Source of the DNA: Ptiloglossa arizonensis
Taxonomy: Eukaryota > Arthropoda > Insecta > Hymenoptera > Colletidae
Reading direction: 5' to 3'
Length of the DNA: 64,000 nucleotides
NCBI RefSeq assembly: GCF_051014685.1
Contig: NW_027478390.1
Span: 1,958,501-2,022,500 of the forward strand
Positions 21,601-35,960 of the stretch are shown here, in pieces (position 1 is the stretch's first letter; each line of letters opens with the position of its first letter). Position numbers and translations under genes: made by a program. The notes under the pieces are model-generated. The model saw only the letters and a list, made by a program, of their open reading frames with translations, was not told the origin of the DNA and did no database searches.

Positions 21601-24600
21601 TAGAAACTCGCCCGATTACAACGGTATGACTATTTTTCCCCTAGGCGATTCTGGTTAAGCGTTTGGAGCTGCAGAAGTGCGAAAAATTTGTTGCCTACTC
21701 AACCATTTCTTAGCTCAAACTCCCATATCACGCGAACAGAATGACGAAACCCAAAAATTCCTATTGCGTCTGAAAATAGAAACTCGCCCGATTACAACGG
21801 TATTTGTATTTTTTCCCTGGGCCATTCTGGTTAAGCGTTTGGAGCAGCAGAATTGCGAGCAATTTATTGCCTTCTCAACCATGTCCTAGCTTCAAACTCC
21901 CATATCTCGCAAACGGATTGACCAAACCCAAAAATTCCTGCTGCGTGTGAAAGTAGAAACTCTCCCGATTACAACGGTATGAGTATTTTTTCCCTAGGCC
22001 ATTCTGGTTAAGCGATTGGAGCAGCAGAAGTGCGCAAAATTTGTTGCCTACTCAACCATTTCTTAGCTTCAAACTCCCATATCTCGAGAACGCATTGATC
22101 AGACCCAAAAATTTCTGCTGCGTCTGAAGGTAGAAACTCGCCCGATTACAACGGTATGAGTTTTTTTTCCCTAGGCCATTCTGGTTAAGCGTTTGGAGCA
22201 GCAGAATTGCGAGCAATTTATTGCCTTCTCAACCATTTCCTAACTTCAGTCTCCCATATCTCGCAAACGGATTGACCACACCCAAAAATTCCTGCTGCGT
22301 GTGAAAGTAGAAACTCTCCCGATTACAACGGTATGAGTATTTTTTCCCTAGGCGATTCTGGTTAAGCGTTTGGAGCAGCAGAAGTGCGCAAAATTTGTTG
22401 CCAACTCAACCATTTCTTAGCTTCAAACTCCCATATCTCGAGAACGGAATGATCAGACCAAAAAATTTCTGCTGCGTCCGAAAGTAGAAACTCGCCCGAT
22501 TAGAACGGTATTTGTATTTTTTCCCTGGGCCATTCTGGTTAAGCGTTTGGAGCAGCGGAAGTGCGAACAATTTGTTGCCTTCTCAACCATTTCTTAGATT
22601 CAAGATGCCATATCTCGCGAACGTATTGGCCAAACCCAAAAATTTCTATTGCATCTGAAAGTAGAAACTCGCCCGATTACAAATGTAAGTGTATTTTTTC
22701 CCTAGGCCATTCTGGTTAAGCGTTTGGAGCAGCAGGAGTGCGAAAAATTTGTTGTCTTCTCAACTATTTCTTAGATTCAAACTCCATATCTCGCAAACGG
22801 ATTGACCAAACCCAAAAATTCCTGCTGCGAGTGAAAGTAGAAACTCTCCCGATTACAACGGCATGTGTATTTTTTCCCTAGGCCATCCTGGTCAAGCGTT
22901 TGGAGCAGCAGAAGTGCGCAAAATTTGTTGCCTTCTCAACCATTTCTTAGCCTCAAACTCCCATATCTCGCGAACGGATTGCCGAAGCCCAAAAATTTCT
23001 GCTGCGTCTGAAGGTTGAAACTCGCCCGATTACAACGGTATGAGTATTTTTTCCCTAGGCCATTCTGGTTAAGCGTTTGGAGCAGCAGAATTGCGAGCAA
23101 TTTATTGCTTTCTCAACCATGTCCTAGCTTCAAACTCCCATATCTCGCAAACGGATTGACAAAACCCAAAAATTCCTGCTGCGTGTGAAAGTAGAAACTC
23201 TCCCGATTACAACGGTATGAGTATTTTTTCCCTAGGCGATTCTGGTTAAGCGTTTGGAGCAGCAGAAGTGCGAAAAATTTGTTGCCTACTCAACCATTTC
23301 TTAGCTCAAACTCCCATATCACGCGAACAGAATGACGAAACCCAAAAATTCCTATTGCGTCTGAAAATAGAAACTCGCCCGATTACAACGGTATTTGTAT
23401 TTTTTCCCTGGGCCATTCTGGTTAAGCGTTTGGAGCAGCAGAAGTGCGAAAAATTTGTTGCCTACTCAACCATTTCTTTGCTTCAAACTCCCATATCTCG
23501 CGAACGGATTGACAAAACCTAAAAATTTCTATTTCGTCTGAAAGTAGAAACTCGCCCGATTACAACGGTATGTGTATTTTTTCCCTGGGCCATTCTGGTT
23601 AAGCGTTTGGAGCAGCAGAAGTGAGCAAAATTTGTTGCCTTCTCAACCATTTCTTAGTTTCAAACTCCCATATCTCGCGAACGGATTGACAAAACCCAAA
23701 AATTCCTATTGCATCTGAAAGCAGAAACTCTCCCGATTACAACTGTATGCGCATTTTTTCCCTAGGCCATTCTGGTTAAGCGTTTGGAGCAGCCGAAATG
23801 CGCAACATTTGTTGCCTACCCAACCATTTCTTAGCTTCAAACTCCCATATCTCGCGAACGGATTGACCAAACCCAAAAATTCCTATTGCATCTGGAAGTA
23901 GCAACTCGCTCGATTACAACGGTATGTGTATTTTTTCCTTAGGCCATTCTGGTTAAGCGTTTGGAGCAGCAGAATTACGCAAAATTTGCTGCCTTCTCAA
24001 CCATTTCTTAGCTGCAATCTACCATATCTCGCGAACGGATTGACCGAACCCAAAAATTCCTATTGCGTATGAAAGTAGAAGCTCGCCGGTTACAAAGGAA
24101 TGTGTATTTTTCCCCTAGGCCATTCTTGTTAAGCGTTTGGAGCAGCAGAATTGCGCAAAATTTGTTGCCTACTCAACCATTTCTTAGCTTCAAACTCCCA
24201 AATCTCGCGAACGGTTTGACCACACCCAAAAATTCCTGCTGCGTCTGAAAGTAGAAGCTCTCCCGATTACAACGGTATGTGTTTTTTTTCCGTAGGCCAT
24301 TCTGGTTCAGCGTTTGGAGCAGCAGAAGTGCGCAAAATTTGTTACCTGCTCAACCATTTCTTAGCTTCAAACTCCCAAATCTCGCGAACGGTTTGACCAC
24401 AGCCAAAAATTCCTGCTGCGTCTGAAGGTAGACGCTCGCCCGATTACAACGGTGTCTGTATTTTTTCCCTGGGCCATTCTGGTTAAGCGTTTGGAGCAGC
24501 AGAAGTGCGCAAAATGTGTTGTCTTCTGAACCATTTCTTAGCTGCAAACTCCCATATCTCGCGAACGGATTGACAAAACCCAAAAATTCCTATTGCATAT

Positions 24601-27600
24601 GAAAGTAGAAGCTCGCCCGATTACAAAGGTATGTGTATTTTTCCCCTAGGGCATTCTTGTTAAGCGTTTGGAGCAACAGAATTGCGCCAAATATGTTGCC
24701 TACTCAACCATTTCTTAGCTTCAAACTCCCATATCTCGCGAATGGATTGACCAAACCTAAAAATTTCTATTTCGTCTGAAAGTAGAAACTCGCCCGATTA
24801 CAACGGTATGTGTATTTTTTCCCTGGGCCATTCTGGTTAAGCGTTTGGAGCAGCAGAAGTGCGCAAAATTTGTTGCCTTCTCAACCATTTCTTAGATTCA
24901 AACTCCAATATCTCGTGAACGGATTGACAAAACCGAAAAATTCCTATTGCATCTGAAAGCAGAAACTCTCCCGATTACAACTGTATGTGTATTTTTTCCC
25001 TAGGCCATTCTGGTTAAGCGCTTGGAGCAGCTGAATTACGCAAAATTTGCTGCCTTCTAAACCATTTCTTAGCTGCAATCTACCATATATCGCGAACGGA
25101 TTGACCGAACCCAAAAATTCCTATTGCGTATGAAAGTAGAAGCTCGCCGGTTACAAACGTATGTGTATTTTTCCCCTAGGCCATTCTTGTTAAGCGTTTG
25201 GAGCAGCAGAATTGCGCAAAATTTGTTGCCTACTCAACCATTTCTTAGCTTCAAACTCCCAAATCTCGCGAACGGTTTGACCACACCCAAAAATTCCTGC
25301 TGCGTCTGAAGGTAGACACTCGCCCGATTACAACGGTGTGTGTATTTTTTCCCTGGGCCATTCTGGTTAAGCGTTTGGAGCAGCAGAAATGCGCAAAATG
25401 TGTTGTCTTCTGAACCATTTCTCAGCTGCGAACTCCCATATCTCGCGAACGGATTGCCAAACCCAAAAATTCCTATCGCGTCTGAAAGTAGAAGCTCTCC
25501 CTATTACCACGGTATGTGTATTTTTTCCCTAGGCCATTCTGGTTCTGCGTTTGGAGCAGCAGAAGTGCGCAAAATTTGTTACCTGCTCAACCATTTCTTA
25601 GCTTCAAACTCCCATATCTCGCGAACGGATTGACAAAATCCAAGAATTCCTATTGCGTCTGAAAGTATAAGCTCTCCCGATTACAGTGGTATGTTTATTT
25701 TTTCCCTAGGCCATTCTGGTTAAGCGTTTGGAGCAGCAGAAATGCGAAAAATTTGTTGTCTTCTGAAACATTTCTTAGCTGCAAACTCCCATATCTCGCG
25801 AACGGATTGACAAAACCCAAAAATTCCTATTGCATATGAAAGTAGAAGCTCGCCCGATTACAAAGGTATGTGTATTTTTCCCCTAGGGCATTCTTGTTAA
25901 GCGTTTGGAGCAGCAGAATTGCGCCAAATATGTTGCCTACTCAACCATTTCTTAGCTTCAAACTCCCATATCTCGCGAATGGATTGACCAAACCTAAAAA
26001 TTTCTATTGCGTCTGAAAGTAGAAACTCGCCCGATTACAACGGTATGTGTATTTTTTCCCTGGGCCATTCTGGTTAAGCGTTTGGAGCAGCAGAAGTGCG
26101 AAAAATTTGTTGTCTTCTCAACCATTTCTTAGATTCAAACTCCAATATCTCGCGAACGGATTGACAAAACCCAAAAATTCCTATTGCATCTGAAAGTATA
26201 AGCCCTCCCGATTACAATGGTATGTTTATTTTTTCCCTAGGCCATTCTGGTTAAGCGTTTGGAGCAGCAGAAATGCGAAAAATTTGTTGTCTACTGAACC
26301 ATTTCTTAGATGCAAACTCCCATATTTCGCGAACGGATTGACCAAGCCTAAAAATTCCTATTGCATCTGAAAGTAGAAACTCGCCCGATTACAAAGGTAT
26401 GTGTATTTTTTCCCTAGGCCATTCTGGTTAAGCGTTTGGAGCTGCAGAAGTGCGAAAAATTTGTTACATGCTCAACCATTTCTTAGCTTCAAACTCCCAT
26501 ATCTCGCGAACGGATTGACCAAACCCAAGAATACCTATTGCGTCTGAAAGTATAAGCTCTCCCGATTACAATGGTATGTGTATTTTTTCCCTAGGCGATT
26601 CTGGTTAAGCGTTTGGAGCAGCAGAATTGCGAAAAATTTGTTGTCTTCTGAACCCTTTCTTAGCTGCAAACTCCCATAACTCGCGAACGGATTTACCGAA
26701 CCCTAAAATTCCTATTGCATATGAAAGTAGAAGCTCGCCCGATTACAAAGGTATGTGTATTTTTCCCCTAGGCCATTCTGGTTAAGCGTTTGGAGCAGCA
26801 GAATTGCGAAAAATTTGTTGCCTACTCAACCATTTCTTAGCTCAAACTCCCATATCACGCGAACAGAATGACGAAACCCAAAAATTCCTATTGCGTCTGA
26901 AAATAGAAACTCGCCCGATTACAACGGTATTTGTATTATTTCCCTGGGCCATTCTGGTTAAGCGTTTGGAGCAGCAGAAGTGCGAAAAATTTGTTGCCTA
27001 CTCAACCATTTCTTAGCTTCAAACTCCCATATCTCGAGAACGGACTGATCAGACCCAAAAATTTCTGCTGCGCCCGAAAGTAGAAACTCGCCCGATTACA
27101 ACGGTATGACTATTTTTTCTCTAGGCGATTCTGGTTAAGCGTTTGGAGCAGCAGAAGTGCGAAAAATTTGTTGCCTACTCAACCATTTCTTAGCTCAAAC
27201 TCCCATATCACGCGAACAGAATGACGAAACCCAAAAATTCCTATTGCGTCTGAAAATAGAAACTCGCCCGATTACAACGGTATTTGTATTTTTTCACTGG
27301 GCCATCCTGGTCAAGCGTTTGGAGCAGCAGAAGTGCGCAAAATTTGTTGCCTTCTCAACCATTTCTTAGCCTCAAACTCCCATATCTCGCGAACGGATTG
27401 CCGAAGCCCAAAAATTTCTGCTGCGTCTGAAGGTAGAAACTCGCCCGATTACAACGGTATGAGTACTTTTTCCCTAGGCCATTCTGGTTAAGCGTTTGGA
27501 GCAGCAGAATTGCGAGCAATTTATTGCCTTCTCAACCATGTCCTAGCTTCAAACTCCCATATCTCGCAAACGGATTGACAAAACCCAAAAATTCCTGCTG

Positions 27601-28700
27601 CGTGTGAAAGTACAAACTCTCCCGATTACAACGGTATGAGTATTTTTTCCCTAGGCGATTCTGGTTAAGCGTTTGGAGCAGCAGAAGTGCGAAAAATTTG
27701 TTGCCTACTCAACCATTTCTTAGCTCAAACTCCCATATCACGCGAACAGAATGACGAAACCCAAAAATTCCTATTGCGTCTGAAAATAGAAACTCGCCCG
27801 ATTACAACGGTATTTGTATTTTTTCCCTGGGCCATTCTGGTTAAGCGTTTGGAGCAGCAGAAGTGCGAAAAATTTGTTGCCTACTCAACCATTTCTTAGC
27901 TTCAAACTCCCATATCTCGAGAACGGATTGATTAGACCCAAAAATTTCTGCTGCGTCTGAAGGTAGAAACTCGCCCGATTACAACGGTATGAGTATTTTT
28001 TCCCTAGGCCATTCTGGTTAAGCGTTTGGAGCAGCAGAATTGCGAGCAATTTATTGCCTTCTCAACCATGTCCTAGCTTCAAACTCCCATATCTCGCAAA
28101 CGGATTGACAAAACCCAAAAATTCCTGCTGCGTGAGAAAGTAGAAACTCTCCCGATTACAACGGTATGAGTATTTTTTCCCTAGGCGATTCTGGTTAAGC
28201 GTTTGGAGCAGCAGAATTGCGCAAAATTTGTTGCCAACTCAATCATTTCTTAGCTTCAAACTCCCATATCTCGAGAACGGACTGATCAGACCCAAAAATT
28301 TCTGCTGCGTCCGAAAGTAGAAACTCGCCCGATTACAACGGTATGACTATTTTTTCCCTAGGCGATTCTGGTTAAGCGTTTGGAGCAGCAGAAGTGCGAA
28401 AAATTTGTTGCCTACTCAACCATTTCTTAGCTCAAACTCCCATATCACGCGAACAGAATGACGAAACCCAAAAATTCCTATTGCGTCTGAAAATAGAAAC
28501 TCGCCCGATTACAACGGTATTTGTATTTTTTCCCTGGGCCATTCTGGTTAAGCGTTTGGAGCAGCAGAATTGCGAGCAATTTATTGCCTTCTCAACCATG
28601 TCCTAGCTTCAAACTCCCATATCTCGCAAACGGATTGACCGAACCCAAAAATTTCTGCTGCGTCTGAAAGTAGAAGCTCGCCCGATTACAACGTTATGAG
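18600..28700. repeat. Satellite block C: recurrent variant family, 2/4/38-monomer offsets
   Basis: A distinctive monomer type with TTAGCTCAAACTCCC (one T lost), TATCACGCGAACAGAATGAC and GGTATTTGTATT occurs about nine times, near 19235, 20650, 21005, 21710, 23300, 26838, 27190, 27720 and 28428. Spacings correspond to 8, 2, 4, 9, 20, 2, 3 and 4 monomers. The private variant GCGTGAGA at 21413 recurs at 28130 (offset 6717 bp, 38 monomers). A monomer type near 17345 recurs at 24063 (offset 6718), but the intervening monomers do not all match, so the block is a mosaic. Confidence 0.8.
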
Positions 28701-31700
28701 TATATTTTCCCTATGCCATTCTGGTTAAGCGTTTGGAGCAGCAGAAGTGCGAAAAATTTGTTGCCTTCTCAACCATTTCTTAGCCTCAAACTCCCACATC
28801 TCGCGAACGGATTCGCCAAATCCAAAAGTTAATATTTCGTCTGAAAGTAGAAACACTCACGATTACAACGGTATGAGTATTTTTTCCCGAGGCCATTCTG
28901 GTTAAGCGATTGGTGCAACAGAATTGCGAAAAATTTGTTGCCTTCTCAACCATTTCTTAGCTTCAAACACCCATATCTCGCGAACGGATTGACCAAACCC
29001 AAAAATTCCTATTGCGTCTGAAAGTAGAAACTCGCCCGAATACAACGGTATGTCTATTTTTTCCCTAGGCCATTCTGGTTAAGCGTTTGGAACAGCGGAA
29101 GTGCGAACAATTTGTTGCCTTCTCAACCATTTCTTAGATTCAAGCTCCCATATCTCGCGAACGTATTGAACAAACCCAAAAATTCCTATTGCATCTGAAA
29201 GTAGAAACTCGCCCGATTACAAATGTAAGTGTATTTTTTCCCTAGGCCATTCTGGTTATGCGTTTGGAGCAGCAGGAGTGCGAAAAATTTGTTGTCTTCT
29301 CAACCATTTCTTAGATTCAAACTCCCATATCTCCGGAACGGATTGACCAAACCCAAAAATCCTGCTGCGTCTGAAAGTAGACACTCGCCCGATTACAACG
29401 TTATGGGTATATTTTCCCTAGGCCATTCTGGTTAAGCGTTTGGTGCAGCAGAAGTGCAAAAATTTGTTGCCTTCTCAACCATTTCTTAGCCTCAAACTCC
29501 CATATCTCGCGAACGGATTGCCGAAACCCAAAAATTTCTGCTGCGTCTGAAAGTAGAAACGCGCCCGTTTACAACGGTATGAGTATTTTTTCCCTAGGCC
29601 ATTCTGGTTAAGCGATTGGTGCAACAGAATTGCGAAGAATTTGTTGCCTTTTCAAACATTTCTTAGCTTCAAACTCCCATATCTCGCGAACGGATTGACC
29701 AAACCCAGAACTTCCTATTGCGTCTGAAAGTAGAAACTCGCCCGATTACAACGGTATATCTATTTTTTCCCTGGGCCATTCTGGTTAATCGTTTGGGGCA
29801 GCAGAATTGCGAACAATTTGTTGCCTTCTCAAACATTTCTTAGCTTCAAACTCCCATATCTCGCGAACGGATTGACCAAACCCGAAAATTTCTGCTGCGT
29901 CTGAAAGTAGAAACTCGCCCGATTACAACGGTATGTCTATATTTTCCCTAGGCCATTCTGGTTAAGCGTTTGGAGCAGCAGAAGTGCGAAAAATTTGTTG
30001 CCTTTTCAAACACTTCTTAGCTTCAAACTCCCATATCTCGCGAACGGATTGACCAAACCCAGAACTTCCTATTGCGTCTGAAAGTAGAAACTCGCCCGAT
30101 TACAACGGTATATCCATTTTTTCCCTGGGCCATTCTGGTTAATCGTTTGGAGCAGCAGAAGTGCGAACAATTTGTTGCCTTCTCAAACATTTCTTAGCTT
30201 CAAACTCCCATATCTCGCGAACGGATTGACCAAACCCAAAAATTTCTGCTGCGTCTGAAAACTCGGCCGATTACAACGGTATGTCTATATTTTCCCGGGG
30301 CCATTCTGTTTAAGCGTTTGGAACAGCGGAAGTGCGAACAATTTGTTGCCTTCTCAACCATTTCTTAGATTCAAACCCCCATATCTCCGGAACGGATTGA
30401 CCAAACCCAAAAATCTTGCTGCGTCTGAAAGTAGACACTTGCCCGATTACAACGTTATGGGTATATTTTCCCTAGGCCATTCTGGTTAAGCGTTTGGTGC
30501 AGCAGAAGTGCAAAAAATTTGTTGCCTTCTCAACCATTTCTTAGCTTCAAACACCCACATCTCGCGAACGGATTGACCAAACCCAAAAATTCCTATTGCG
30601 TCTGAAAGTAGAAACTCGCCCGAATACAACGGTATGTCTATTTTTTCCCTAGGCCATTCTGGTTAAGCGATTGGTGCAACAGAATTGCGAAAAATTTGTT
30701 GCCTTCTCAACCATTTCTTAGCTTCAAACTCCCATATCTCGCGCACGGATTCGCCAAATCCAAAAGTTAATATTTCGTCTGAAAGTAGAAACACTCATGA
30801 TTACTACGGTATGAGTATTTTTTCCCTAGGCCATTCTGGTTAAGCGATTGGTGCAACAGAATTGCGAAAAATTTGTTGCCTTCTCAACCATTTCTTAGCA
30901 TCAAGCTCCCATATCTCGCGAACATATTGACCAAACCCAAAAATTCCTATTGCATCTGAAATTAGAAACTCGCCCGATTACAAAGGTAAGTGTATTTTTT
31001 CCCTAGGCCATTCTGGTTGAGCATTTGGAGCAGCAGAAGTGCGAAAAATTTGTTGCCTTCTCAACCATTTCTTAGCTTCAAACACCCACATCTCGCGAAC
31101 GGATTGACCAAACCCAAAAATTCCTATTGCGTCTGAAAGTAGAAACTCGCCCGATTACAACGGTATATCTATTTTTTCCCTGGGCCATTCTGGTTAATCG
31201 TTTGGGGCAGCAGAATTGCGAACAATTTGTTGCCTTCTCAAACATTTCTTAGCTTCAAACTCCCATATCTCGCGAACGGATTGACCAAACCCTAAAATTT
31301 CTGCTGCGTCTGAAAGTAGAAACTCGCCCGATTACAACGGTATGTTTATATTTTCCCTGGGCCATTCTGGTTAAGCGTTTGGAGCAGCGGAAGTGCGAAC
31401 AATTTGTTGCCTTCTCAACCATTTCTTAGCATCAAGCTCCCATATCTCGCGAACATATTGACCAAACCCAAAAATTCCTATTCCATCTGAAATTAGAAAC
31501 TCGCCCGATTACAAAGGTAAGTGTATTTTTTCCCTAGGCCATTCTGGTTGAGCATTTGGAGCAGCAGAAGTGCGAAAAATTTGTTGTCTTCTCAACCATT
31601 TCTTAGATTTAAACTCCCATATCTCGCGAACGGATTGACCAAAGCTAAAAATGCCTGCTGCGTCTGAAAGTAGACACTCGCCCGATTACAACGTTATGAG

Positions 31701-34700
31701 TATATTTTCCCTAGGCCATTCTGGTTAAGCGTTTGGAGCAGCAGAAGGGCGAAAAATTTGTTGCCTTCTCAACCATTTCTTAGCCTCAAACTCCCATATC
31801 TCGCGAACGGATTGCCGAAACCCAAAAATTTCTGCTGCGTCTGAATGTAGAAACTCGCCCGATTACAAAAGTAAGTGTATTTCTTCCCTTGGCCATTCTG
31901 GTTAAGCGTTTGGAGCAGCAGAAATGCGCAAAATGTGTTGCCTGTTCAACCATTTCTTAGTTTCAAACTCCCATATCTCGCGAACGGATTGACCAAACCC
32001 AAAAATTCCTATTGCGTCTGAAAGTAGAAACTCGCCCGATTACAGCGGTATGTCTATTTTCTCCCTAGTCCATTCTGGTTAAGCGTTTGGAGCAGTGGAA
32101 GTTCGAAAAATTTGTTGTCTTCTCAACTATTTTATAGCTTCAAACTTCCATATCTCCTGAACGGTTTGACCAAACCCAAAAATTCCTGCTGCATGTGAAA
32201 GTAGACACTCGCCCGATTACAACGGTATGTGTATTTTATCCGTAGGCCATTCTGGTTAAGCGTTTGGAACAGCAGAATTGCGAAAAATTTGTTGCCTTTT
32301 CAACCATTTCTTAGCTTCAAACTCCGATATCTCGCGAACGGATTGACCGAACCCAAAAATTTCTGCTGCGACTGAAAGTAGAAGCTCGCCCGATTACAAC
32401 GTTATGAGTATATTTTCCCTAGGCCATTCTGGTTAAGCGTTTGGAGCAGCAGAAGTGCGAAAAATTTGTTGCCTTCTCAACCATTTCTTAGCCTCAAACT
32501 CCCATATCTCGCGAACGGATTGCCGAAACCCAAAAATTTCTGCTGCGTCTGAAAGTAGAAACTCGCCCGATTACAACAGTATGCGTATTTTTTTCCTCGG
32601 CCATTCTGGTTAAGCGACTGGAGCAGCAGAATTGCGAAAAATTTGTTGCCTTCTCAACGACTTCTTAGATTCAAACTCCAATATCTCGCGCACGGATTCG
32701 CCAAATCCAAAAGTTAATATTTCGTCTGAAAGTAGAAACACTCATTATTACAACGGTATGCGTATTTTTTTCCTCGGCCATTCTGGTTGAGCGTTTGGAG
32801 CAGCAGAAGTGCGAAAAATTTGTTGTCTTCTCAACCATTTCTTAGCTTCAAACTTCCATATCTCGCGGACGGTTTGACCAAACACAAGAATTCCTGCTGC
32901 GTGTGAAAGTAGACACTCGCCCGATTACAACGGTATGTGTATTTCTTCCCTAGGCCATTCTGGTTAAGCGTTTGGAGAAGCAGAATTGCGAAAAATTTGT
33001 TGCCTTTTCAACCATTTCTTAGCTTCAAACTCCGATATCTCGCGAACGGATTGACCGAACCCAAAAATTTCTACTGCGTCTGAAAGTAGAAACTCGCCCG
33101 ATTACAGCGGTATGTCTATTTTTTCCCTGGGCCATTCTGGTTAAGCGTTTGGAGCAGCAGAATTGCGATCAATTTGTGACCTTCTCAACCATTTCTTAGA
33201 TTCAAACTCCCATATCTCGCGCACGGATTCGCCAAATCCAAAAGTTAATATTTCGTCTGAAAGTAGAAACACTCATGATTACAACGGTATGCGTATTTTT
33301 TTCCTCGGCCATTCTGGTTAAGCGATTGGAGCAGCAGAATTGCGAAAAATTTGTTGCCTTCTCAAGCATCTCTTAGCTTCAAACTCCCATATCTCGCGAA
33401 CGGATTGACCTAACCCAAAAATTCCTATTGCGTCTGAAAGTAGAAACTCGTCCGATTACAGCGGTATGTCTATTTTTTCCCTGGGCCGTTCTGGTTAAGC
33501 GTTTGGAGCAGCAGAATTGCGAACAATTTGTGACCTTCTCAACCATTTCTTAGGTTCAAACTCCCATATCTCGCGAACGGATTGACCGAACCCAAAAATT
33601 TCTGCTGCGACTGAAAGTAGAAACTCGCCCGATTACAACGTTATGAGTATATTTTCCCTAGGCCATTCTGGTTAAGCGTTTGGAGCAGCAGAAATGTGAA
33701 AAATTTGTTGCCTTCTCAACCATTTCTTAGCTTCAAACTCCCATATCTCGCGCACGGATTCGCCAAATCCAAAAGTTAATATTTCGTCTGAAAGTAGAAA
33801 CACTCACGATTACAACGGTATGCGTATTTTTTTCCTCGGCCATTCTGGTTGAGCGTTTGGAGCAGCAGAAGTGCGAAAAATTTGTTGTCTTCTCAACCAT
33901 TTCTTAGATTCAAACTTCCATATCTCGGGGACGGTTTGACCAAACACAAGAATTCCTGCTGCGTGTGAAAGTAGACACTCGCCCGATTACAACGGTATGC
34001 GTATTGTTTCCCTAGGCTATTCTGGTTAAGCGTTTGCAGCAGCAGAATTGCGAAAAATTTGTTGCCTTTTCAACCATTTCTTAGCTTCAAACTCCGATAT
34101 CTCGCGAACGGATTGACCGAACCCAAAAATTTCTGCTGCGTCTGAATGTAGAAACTTGCCCGATTACAAAGGTAAGTGTATTTTCTCCCTAGTCCATTCT
34201 GGTTAAGCGTTTGGAGCAGTGGAAGTTCGAAAAATTTGTTGTCTTCTCAACCATTTTATAGCTTCAAACTTCCATATCTCCTGAACGGTTTGACCAAACC
34301 CAAAAATTCCTGCTGCATGTGAAAGTAGACACTCGCCCGATTACAACGGTATGTGTATTTTATCCGTAGGCCATTCTGGTTAAGCGTTTGGAGCAGCAGA
34401 ATTGCGAAAGATTTGTTGCATTTTCAACCATTTCTTAGCTTCAAACTCCGATATCTCGCGAACGGATTGACCGAACCCAAAAATTTCTGCTGCGACTGAA
34501 AGTAGAAGCTCGCCCGATTACAACGTTATGAGTATATTTTCCCTAGGCCATTCTGGTTAAGCGTTTGGAGCAGCAGAAGTGCGAAAAATTTGTTTCCTTC
34601 TCAACCATTTCTTAGCCTCAAACTCCCATATCTCGCGAACGGATTGCCGAAACCCAAAAATTTCTGCTGCGTCTGAAAGTAGAAACTCGCCCGATTACAA

Positions 34701-35960
34701 CAGTATGCGTATTTTTTTCCTCGGCCATTCTGGTTAAGCGACTGGAGCAGCAGAATTGCGAAAAATTTGTTGCCTTCTCAACCATTTCTTAGATTCAAAC
34801 TCCCATATCTCGCGCACGGATTCGCCAAATCCAAAAGTTAATATTTCGTCTGAAAGTAGAAACACTCATGATTACAACGGTATGCGTATTTTTTTCCTCG
34901 GCCATTCTGGTTGAGCGTTTGGAGCAGCAGAAGTGCGAAAAATTTGTTGTCTACTCAACCATTTCTTAGCTTCAAACTTCCCAATCTCGCGGACGGTTTG
35001 ACCAAACACAAGAATTCCTGCTGCGTGTGAAAGAAGACACTCGCCCGATTACAACGGTATGTGTATTTCTTCCCTAGGCCATTCTGGTTAAGCGTTTGGA
35101 GCAGCAGAATTGCGAAAAATTTGTTGCCTTTTCAACCATTTCTTAGCTTCAAACTCCGATATCTCGCGAACGGATTGGCCGAACCCAAAAATTTCTGCTG
35201 CGACTGAAAGTAGAAACTCGCCCGATTACAACGTTATGAGTATATTTTCCCTAGGCCATACTGGTTAAGCGTTTGGAGCAGCAGAAGTGCGAAAAATTTG
35301 TTGCCTTCTCAAGCATCTCTTAGCTTCAAACTCCCATATCTCGCGAACGGATTGACCTAACCCAAAAATTCCTATTGCGTCTGAAAGTAGAAACTCGCCC
35401 GATTACAGCGGTATGTCTATTTTTTCCCTGGGCCGTTCTGGTTAAGCGTTTGGAGCAGCAGAATTGCGAACAATTTGTGACCTTCTCAACCATTTCTTAG
35501 GTTCAAACTCCCATATCTCGCGAATGGATTGACCAGACCCAAAAATTTCTGCTGCGTCTGAAAGTAGACACTCGCCCGATTACAAAGGTAAGTGTATTTT
35601 TTCCTAGGCTATTCTGGTTAGGCGTTTGTAGCAGCAGAATTGCGAAAAATTTGTTGTCTTCTCAACCATTTCTTAGCTTCAAACTCCCATATCTCGCGAA
35701 CGGATTGACCGAACCCAAAAATTTCTGCTGCGACTGAAAGTAGAAACTCGCCCGATTACAACGTTATGAGTATATTTTCCCTAGGCCATTCTGGTTAAGC
35801 GTTTGGAGCAGCAGAAGTGCGAAATATTTGTTGCCTTCTCAACCATTTCTTAGCCTCAAACTCCCATATCTCGCGAACGGATTGCCGAAACCCAAAAATT
35901 TCTGCTGCGTCTGAAAGTAGAAACTCGCCCGATTACAACGGTATGAGTATTTTTTCCCTA
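28700..35960. repeat. Satellite block D: 3-, 6- and 11-monomer spacing
   Basis: Marked by the variant GGATTCGCCAAATCC with AAAAGTTAATATTTCG, and by TATGCGTA with TTTTTCCTCGG. Occurrences of the ATTCGCC site at 28811, 30749, 32696, 33227, 33758 and 34820 are spaced by about 11, 11, 3, 3 and 6 monomers. A segment starting CTCCCTAGTC at 32061 recurs at 34185 (12 monomers). GTATATTTTCCCTAGG and GATTGCCGAAACCC variants are frequent here. Confidence 0.8.
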
